Source: Paramuribaculum sp.
GTDB lineage: Bacteria > Bacteroidota > Bacteroidia > Bacteroidales > Muribaculaceae
Length of the DNA stretch: 20,291 nucleotides
Direction of reading: 5' to 3'
Assembly (NCBI GenBank): GCA_009775605.1
Contig: VSPV01000034.1
Span: 1 to 20,291 of the forward strand
Shown: piece after piece, positions 15,838 through 20,291 of the stretch
How positions within the stretch are numbered: the stretch's first letter is position 1
Layout of the letters: the number at the start of each line of letters is the position of its first letter
Notes under the pieces: model-generated
What the model was told of the DNA's origin: nothing
Database searches by the model: none
Seen by the model: only the letters and a program-made list of their open reading frames with translations
Program-made: the position numbers and the translations under genes

Positions 15838-16680
15838 ATGGATAACGGGAAAAATGAGCAGGCCGGTCCGATAGGGGTGTTCGATTCCGGATTCGGAGGC
15901 CTTACCATATTGCGCGACATCCGCGAAAGGCTGCCGCAGTACGACTATCTGTATCTGGGCGACAATGCGCGCGCACCTTACGGCCCGCGGTCGTTCGACA
16001 TCGTCTATCGGTTCACGCTCGATGCCGTGAAATACCTTTTCAGCCGCGGCTGTCGGCTGGTGATACTTGCATGCAACACCGCCTCGGCAAAAGCCCTGCG
16101 GTCAATCCAGCAGAACGACCTGCCGGGAATCGACCCCTCGCGGCGCGTGCTCGGCGTGATAAGGCCAACGGCGGAAATCATCGGACAGCTCTCGCGCACC
16201 GGCCACATCGGGGTGCTTGCCACCGGGGGTACGGTTGCAAGCCGCAGCTATAACCTGGAGATAGAGAAGCTGCATCCCGGGTTCAGCGTGGCCACACAGG
16301 CATGCCCCATGTTCGTGCCCTTGGTTGAGAACCGCGAGATAGAAAGCCCCGCAGCCGACTATTTCGCCGCCAAATACATCAGCAGTCTATTGGAAAAAGA
16401 CCGCCGGATAGATACCATCATACTGGCATGCACCCACTATCCGTTGCTCTACGACGTGATCAGGCGCAACACTCCGCCGGAAATCAACGTGGTGTGTCAG
16501 GGAGGCATAGTGGCCGACAGTCTCGCCGACTATATGGAACGGCATCCCGAGATTGCCGACAGGTGTACCACCGGCGGCAAATGCACATATCTTACCACGG
16601 AGAATCCGGAGGCGTTCGCCGACCTTGCGCGCGTGTTTCTCGACGAGGATATAGAGGCAAAGCATGTGGAGCTGAACTAA
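15838..16680 (+). CDS. murI: Glutamate racemase (MurI)
   Basis: This 280-residue cofactor-independent racemase makes D-glutamate for peptidoglycan. The signature motifs are present: IGVFDSGFGGLT (12-23) with the catalytic-site Asp16 and Ser17, LGDNARAPYG, LACNTAS with Cys79, and LACTHYP with Cys198. The two cysteines are the acid/base pair. The length is usual. The start codon lies right after a strong terminator, so its promoter must overlap that terminator or transcription must leak through. It is followed by the metallopeptidase gene after 80 nt, with no terminator between. Confidence 0.97.
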   Translation: MDNGKNEQAGPIGVFDSGFGGLTILRDIRERLPQYDYLYLGDNARAPYGPRSFDIVYRFTLDAVKYLFSRGCRLVILACNTASAKALRSIQQNDLPGIDPSRRVLGVIRPTAEIIGQLSRTGHIGVLATGGTVASRSYNLEIEKLHPGFSVATQACPMFVPLVENREIESPAADYFAAKYISSLLEKDRRIDTIILACTHYPLLYDVIRRNTPPEINVVCQGGIVADSLADYMERHPEIADRCTTGGKCTYLTTENPEAFADLARVFLDEDIEAKHVELN

Positions 16681-16760
16681 TATGGGGCTCCCGTACGTTA
16701 TAAATTCAAGCAGTTTTATTCCGGAAACTCCGGGAAAGCATAACCAAAATATCAATCAGA

Positions 16761-17627
16761 ATGAATCTCAACGGCCGGCGCAGAAGCAACAATATCGAAG
16801 ACCGCCGCGGAATGTCATCCGGACTAAAAATAGGCGGAGGCATAGGTGCGGTGATAATAGCAGCACTCATAGCCTGGATTTCGGGCGGTGACCCGATGAG
16901 CGTGCTCACACAGAACGCGGGAGCATTGATGGGAGGCGGCGAGCAGACCACCCAGCAGTATACGCCTACGGCCGAAGACCAGGAACTGGAGGCTTTCGTG
17001 AGCCAGATTCTGGCCGGAACCGAGGATGTGTGGACAGAGGTGTTCCGGCAGCAGGGCCTCACTTACGAGCCGCCGAAACTTGTGCTTTTCAACGGGTCGG
17101 TGCAGAGCGGATGCGGAGGCGCCACAAGCGCTGTGGGGCCGTTCTATTGCTCGGCCGACAACGCCGTGTATCTCGACCTCTCTTTTCTGCGCGACATGAG
17201 GAGCACCCTTGGTGCGGGAGGTGATTTCGCCTATGCCTACGTGGTGGCCCACGAGGTGGGACATCATGTGCAGAATCAGCTGGGGATTCTCGAGGACGCC
17301 CATGAAAAAATGTCGCGTCTGAGCCAGACCGAGGCCAACAAGATAAGTGTGGCCCTCGAACTCCAGGCCGATTACCTTGCCGGAGTGTGGGCCCACCACG
17401 ACAACGCGCGTTTCGGGTCGCTTGAACCCGGCGATGTCGAGGAGGCGCTTGATGCCGCCCTGAAAATCGGCGACGATTATCTGCAGAAGAAAGCTCAGGG
17501 GTATGCTGTGCCCGAGTCGTTCAACCACGGCACATCGGAGCAACGCGAGCGGTGGCTCAACAAGGGTATTCGCACAGGCGACCTCAGCCAGGGTAACACT
17601 TTTGCGGTGCCTTATTCGCAATTATAG
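16761..17627 (+). CDS. YpfJ-type neutral zinc metallopeptidase, membrane-anchored
   Basis: This 288-residue protein has a basic N terminus, one membrane segment at about 22-42 (LKIGGGIGAVIIAALIAWIS), and an extracytoplasmic domain of the YpfJ/KPN_02809 family. The HExxH zinc motif reads HEVGHH, with His164, Glu165 and His168. ELQADYLAGVWAH, further on, supplies the third ligand region. A cysteine pair (SGCGG and FYCSAD) flanks the segment before the motif. The domain has all the residues needed for peptidase activity, but no substrate is established for the family. It follows murI and converges with comF, 19 nt away. Confidence 0.92.
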   Translation: MNLNGRRRSNNIEDRRGMSSGLKIGGGIGAVIIAALIAWISGGDPMSVLTQNAGALMGGGEQTTQQYTPTAEDQELEAFVSQILAGTEDVWTEVFRQQGLTYEPPKLVLFNGSVQSGCGGATSAVGPFYCSADNAVYLDLSFLRDMRSTLGAGGDFAYAYVVAHEVGHHVQNQLGILEDAHEKMSRLSQTEANKISVALELQADYLAGVWAHHDNARFGSLEPGDVEEALDAALKIGDDYLQKKAQGYAVPESFNHGTSEQRERWLNKGIRTGDLSQGNTFAVPYSQL

Positions 17628-17646
17628 ACAGGGCGTAGTAGCAGCT

Positions 17647-18381
17647 TCATGAAAGCTCGGTGACGGCGAGGGAGAGCACCGAAATGCGTGCCGACGGGAA
17701 TGCGGCGTGAATGGCTTCGGCGCAGGAGAGCAGTGTGGCTCCGGTGGTGATCACGTCGTCGACTATGAGGATATGCTTTCCGGTGAGTTCCGCATCGGGT
17801 GAAACGGTGTAGGTGTCGCGGGCATTCAGCCAGCGCTCAAACGGAGTGCGGCGAGTCTGTGATGAATGGCGCCGGCGGCATATGAGCGCGTGCTCCACAG
17901 GGATTCCGGTGCGGCCGGATATGGCCCCGGCTATGTAGTCGGTCTGATTGTATCCTCTCCTGAGTTTTTTGAAAAGATGAAGCGGCACGGGCACAATCAT
18001 GTCTATATTCGCAAAGAAGCCGGAGGCCTGAATGCTGTCGGTAAGTTTCCGGGCAAGCCATGAGGCTATGCGCGGGCGTCCGTTGTACTTCGCATCCTGT
18101 ATCAGAAGGGTGAAGCGGTTTGACCGCATATAATAGAAGAGCGATATGGCTTTCTCTATCGGTGCGTGGCCTGCGAGGCGGTCATGAATGAAGTTGTAAC
18201 GGAAATCGGTGATGCGGCACAGCGGCATTTCGCAGAGACATTTAAGGCAAAGGGTATCCTCACCGTCAACCAGTGCGTCGCCGCACACCTCGCACAGCCT
18301 CGGATAGACGAGCGCCAGGAGGCTTTCTGCGCCGGAACGCAACGCTGCGACAGCACCGGATATCACTGAGCGGATTTCCAT
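17647..18381 (-). CDS. comF: ComF-family phosphoribosyltransferase-like protein
   Basis: This 244-residue protein has an N-terminal zinc-binding part with two CxxC pairs (Cys30/Cys33 and Cys45/Cys48) and a C-terminal type I phosphoribosyltransferase fold. The PRPP-binding motif ILIVDDVITTGAT lies at 204-216. Other ComF hallmarks are the IVPVPLH segment, RRGYNQTDYIA, and RRRHSSQTRRTPFERW. In other bacteria ComF is needed for natural transformation and is thought to aid single-stranded DNA handling. Whether it does so here is unknown. It overlaps the upstream recX by 19 nt, so it belongs to the carB-prmC-recX-comF unit. Confidence 0.93.
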   Translation of the reverse strand: MEIRSVISGAVAALRSGAESLLALVYPRLCEVCGDALVDGEDTLCLKCLCEMPLCRITDFRYNFIHDRLAGHAPIEKAISLFYYMRSNRFTLLIQDAKYNGRPRIASWLARKLTDSIQASGFFANIDMIVPVPLHLFKKLRRGYNQTDYIAGAISGRTGIPVEHALICRRRHSSQTRRTPFERWLNARDTYTVSPDAELTGKHILIVDDVITTGATLLSCAEAIHAAFPSARISVLSLAVTELS

Positions 18382-18854
18382 AATGCGGATGAGGAGAGAA
18401 TGCGGAATATAAGGGATGTCTCGTAGCCCCGCGATGCGGCGAAACGCATCAGTTTCTGGCGCGCCTGGAGGCGGTCGGTGTCGGCGGGGAGAGAGCGGAG
18501 TTTCGCCCGGATGGCCTTGAAGGCGGTAAGGGTGTATTGGCGCCCGTCGATTTCCTGCTCCATCACTTCGTCAATGATTTCGGAGGGAATGCGCTTTGCG
18601 TAAAGGCCGTTGCGTATCTTGATGCGTCCCCAGGATGAATAAGTGAATTTAGAGTGTACGTAAGCTGCCGCAAACCGCCGGTCGTCAATCAGCCGGGTGG
18701 CGATGAGCCGCTCAAGCATCCCGTCGATCTGCGACTGAGGAAATCCTTTGCGCCGTAGTTTTTCGGCAATCTCGAAGGAACAGTGTTCCGCGCGGTTGCA
18801 CAGAGCTTCGAGTCGGAGCAACTCGGCTTTGGGGTTGAGGGGCTTTTTTTGCAT
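18363..18854 (-). CDS. recX: RecA regulator RecX
   Basis: This 163-residue, helix-rich basic protein fits RecX, which binds RecA filaments and limits recombination. The three-helix repeats are visible: EIAEKLRRKGFPQSQIDGMLERLIATRLIDDRRFAAAY, then KIRNGLYAKRIPSEIIDEVM, then RQKLMRFAASRGYETSLIFRIL. The start codon lies 6 nt after prmC stops, and the gene end overlaps the comF start by 19 nt. RecX is often found next to unrelated genes in Bacteroidetes. recA is not in the window. Confidence 0.92.
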   Translation of the reverse strand: MQKKPLNPKAELLRLEALCNRAEHCSFEIAEKLRRKGFPQSQIDGMLERLIATRLIDDRRFAAAYVHSKFTYSSWGRIKIRNGLYAKRIPSEIIDEVMEQEIDGRQYTLTAFKAIRAKLRSLPADTDRLQARQKLMRFAASRGYETSLIFRILSSSALWKSAQ

Positions 18855-18860
18855 GAGGCG

Positions 18861-19721
18861 TTACGGGCGGATGGCGGAGAGAAAGCGCCGGCGGCGCGAG
18901 GAATCGGGGAGCACGGTCACATCACTCCATCCGTCGGCACGCATTTCCTTTGCGAGCTGTTCTACCGTGAGAGGATTCACTTCAAAATACAGCCGTCCCT
19001 CCGGTTTCAGCGCCGTGAGCGCATAGCGGGCTATGGAGGTATAGAAGCGCAGAGGGTCATTGTCGGGAACAAACAGAGCCAGCGCCGGTTCGTGTGCAAG
19101 GACGTTTGCTTCCATATCACGGCGCTCGGAATCGAGCACGTAAGGAGGATTACTCACTATGACGTCGAACTGCGGAGATGTCTCGGGGGCGAGTTTCAGT
19201 GCATCGGCCTGCAGGAAGTCAATTCTGACTTTAAGCTCCGCAGCGTTGCGACGCGCGATTTCGAGTGCAGGAGCGCTGATGTCGATAGCCTCGACTTTCG
19301 AAAACGGGAGGTTGCGTGCGAGCGCCACTGCTATGCAGCCGGAGCCGGTGCAGACGTCGAGCACGGAGAGGTCGCTGCGCGAGGAGTTTTCTTTGACTAT
19401 GATGTCCACCAGCTCGGCGGTCTCCGGCCGGGGAATGAGCACGTCGGGGCTCACGTGCAGGCGCAGCCCGTAGAAATCCGTAATGCCGAAAATATACTGT
19501 ATGGGTTCGCCCTGAAGCAGACGCCTGACCGTATCGTCCGTTTTGCCGCGCAGGAAATCCGAGACGGGATTGCGGGCCTTTACGGCAAGGTCGACCTGCG
19601 AATAGCCTTTGAGCTCGCGCATCATTATGCGCACCATCCAATGCGCTTCACCCTGGCCGTAGCGCGGCTGAAGACGGGATGCCGCGTCGCGACACAGCTG
19701 CTCAAGCGTCAGGCTCTCCAT
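18861..19721 (-). CDS. prmC: Peptide chain release factor N5-glutamine methyltransferase (PrmC)
   Basis: This 286-residue enzyme methylates the glutamine of the GGQ motif in release factors RF1 and RF2 using S-adenosylmethionine. The N-terminal helical domain reaches about residue 75. Then come IPRPET (96-101), the SAM-binding motif VLDVCTGSG (120-128) and the catalytic NPPY (191-194). The length is normal. Its ATG overlaps the carB stop by one base (TGATG on the minus strand), so translation is likely coupled. No release factor gene lies in the window. Confidence 0.96.
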   Translation of the reverse strand: MESLTLEQLCRDAASRLQPRYGQGEAHWMVRIMMRELKGYSQVDLAVKARNPVSDFLRGKTDDTVRRLLQGEPIQYIFGITDFYGLRLHVSPDVLIPRPETAELVDIIVKENSSRSDLSVLDVCTGSGCIAVALARNLPFSKVEAIDISAPALEIARRNAAELKVRIDFLQADALKLAPETSPQFDVIVSNPPYVLDSERRDMEANVLAHEPALALFVPDNDPLRFYTSIARYALTALKPEGRLYFEVNPLTVEQLAKEMRADGWSDVTVLPDSSRRRRFLSAIRP

Positions 19722-20291
19722 CAGTATTCGTCCCAGGCTTTGATTTCAATGTCGTCGGGCTTCATTGTGGTGAACGCTTCGATGAAAGCGGCAGCCAGAC
19801 GTGCGTTGGTAAGCAGGGGAATATTGAGGTCGGTGGCTGCGCGGCGTATCTTGTGGCCGTTGGTGAGCTCCGCGGGGGTGAGGTTCTTGGGTATGTTGAC
19901 CACAAGGTCTATCTCCTTGTTGTGGAGGAGCTGGAGGGCCTGGGGTTCCATGTCGCTCTCGCTGGGCCAGTAGACGCGCACTGCGGGAATGCCGTTGTCG
20001 TTGAGGAAACGGTGAGTTCCGCCGGTGGCGTAGATGCGGTAGCCCTTGTCGTTGAGACGGTGGGCCGATTCGAGCATGGCGGCTTTCTGCTTGGGGGTGC
20101 CGGTGGAGAGAAGCACGCCTTTTGAAGGAATGCGCTGCCCGACGGAAAGCATGGATTTGAGCAGAGCCTCGGACGTGTCAACGCCCAGACAGCCTACCTC
20201 GCCGGTCGATGACATGTCTACGCCCAGAACCGGGTCGGCACCCTGCAGGCGCGAGAAGCTGAACTGCGAGGCCTTGATGCCCACATAGTCC
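19721..20291 (-). CDS. carB: Carbamoyl-phosphate synthase large subunit, C-terminal part
   Basis: This is the end of the large subunit that makes carbamoyl phosphate for pyrimidines and arginine. The frame is still open at the window edge, so the 5' part lies outside. The visible 190 residues include KASQFSFSRLQGADPVLGVD and the SSTGEVG motif at the end of the second synthase half, then the MGS-like allosteric domain, which in E. coli binds UMP and ornithine. KGVLLSTGT, IYATGGTHRFL and LVVNIPKN are recognisable in that domain. It leads into prmC with a one-base overlap. Confidence 0.95.
   Translation of the reverse strand, partial: DYVGIKASQFSFSRLQGADPVLGVDMSSTGEVGCLGVDTSEALLKSMLSVGQRIPSKGVLLSTGTPKQKAAMLESAHRLNDKGYRIYATGGTHRFLNDNGIPAVRVYWPSESDMEPQALQLLHNKEIDLVVNIPKNLTPAELTNGHKIRRAATDLNIPLLTNARLAAAFIEAFTTMKPDDIEIKAWDEY

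Noticed and set aside
16719..16736. Hairpin TTCCGGA/TCCGGGAA between murI and the metallopeptidase gene
   Set aside because: The stem is 7 bp with a bulge and no T-tract follows, so I did not call it a terminator.
18783..19973. 396-codon open frame on the plus strand across recX, prmC and carB
   Set aside because: It lies wholly opposite three well-supported genes, shows no recognisable domain, and is the kind of long frame that GC-rich codon use produces on the other strand.
1..20291. Sigma-54 (-24/-12) promoters, CRISPR repeats, tRNA genes, transposon ends
   Set aside because: I looked for them by eye on both strands and found nothing that met the usual consensus or structure.

Overview
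The window looks like a chromosomal segment from a moderately GC-rich Bacteroidales bacterium, and Muribaculaceae is my best guess. Four things point that way: -7 promoter elements of the Bacteroidetes TAnnTTTG type before several genes, no Shine-Dalgarno-like sequences, an IspG of the long three-domain type, and the block DUF6242-DUF6089-uppS-bamA-ompH-ompH-murI that I recognise from Bacteroidales. There are no tRNA or rRNA genes, insertion sequences, CRISPR arrays or prophage genes. No gene-free stretch exceeds about 150 bases.

Layout. (1) 1-420: the 3' end of a Na+/Ca2+ exchanger. (2) 492-4566: a tightly packed set with start-stop overlaps, legB-like dehydratase, neuD-like acyltransferase and neuB/legI-like synthase, followed 24 nt later by rpoN (sigma-54). 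The first three belong to nonulosonic (sialic/legionaminic-type) acid synthesis, but the aminotransferase, hydrolysing epimerase and CMP-transferase are not here. (3) 4680-5291: a PAP2-like membrane protein. (4) 5390-8618: purE-ispG-ribD, overlapping genes for purine, isoprenoid and riboflavin synthesis, behind a good -7 element and a leader hairpin. (5) 8768-15745: an envelope block with a DUF6242 lipoprotein, a DUF6089 beta-barrel, uppS (undecaprenyl-PP synthase), bamA (outer-membrane protein assembly) and two ompH/skp periplasmic chaperones, closed by a strong intrinsic terminator. (6) 15838-17627: murI (D-glutamate for peptidoglycan) and a YpfJ-type zinc metallopeptidase. (7) Converging on the minus strand, 20291-17647: carB (3' end), prmC, recX and comF, overlapping or nearly abutting.

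Functionally the window is mostly core metabolism and envelope building. UppS supplies the lipid carrier for peptidoglycan and surface glycans, MurI supplies D-Glu, and BamA plus the OmpH pair handle outer-membrane proteins. The most accessory-looking part is the three-gene nonulosonate module. The least understood conserved part is the DUF6242/DUF6089 pair in front of uppS-bamA. I see no clear new defence or mobile system. The observations worth checking are the incomplete nonulosonate set, a PurE lacking a usually conserved histidine, a purE leader hairpin, a PAP2-like protein with an altered active-site motif, and the likely surface-exported DUF6242 lipoprotein.
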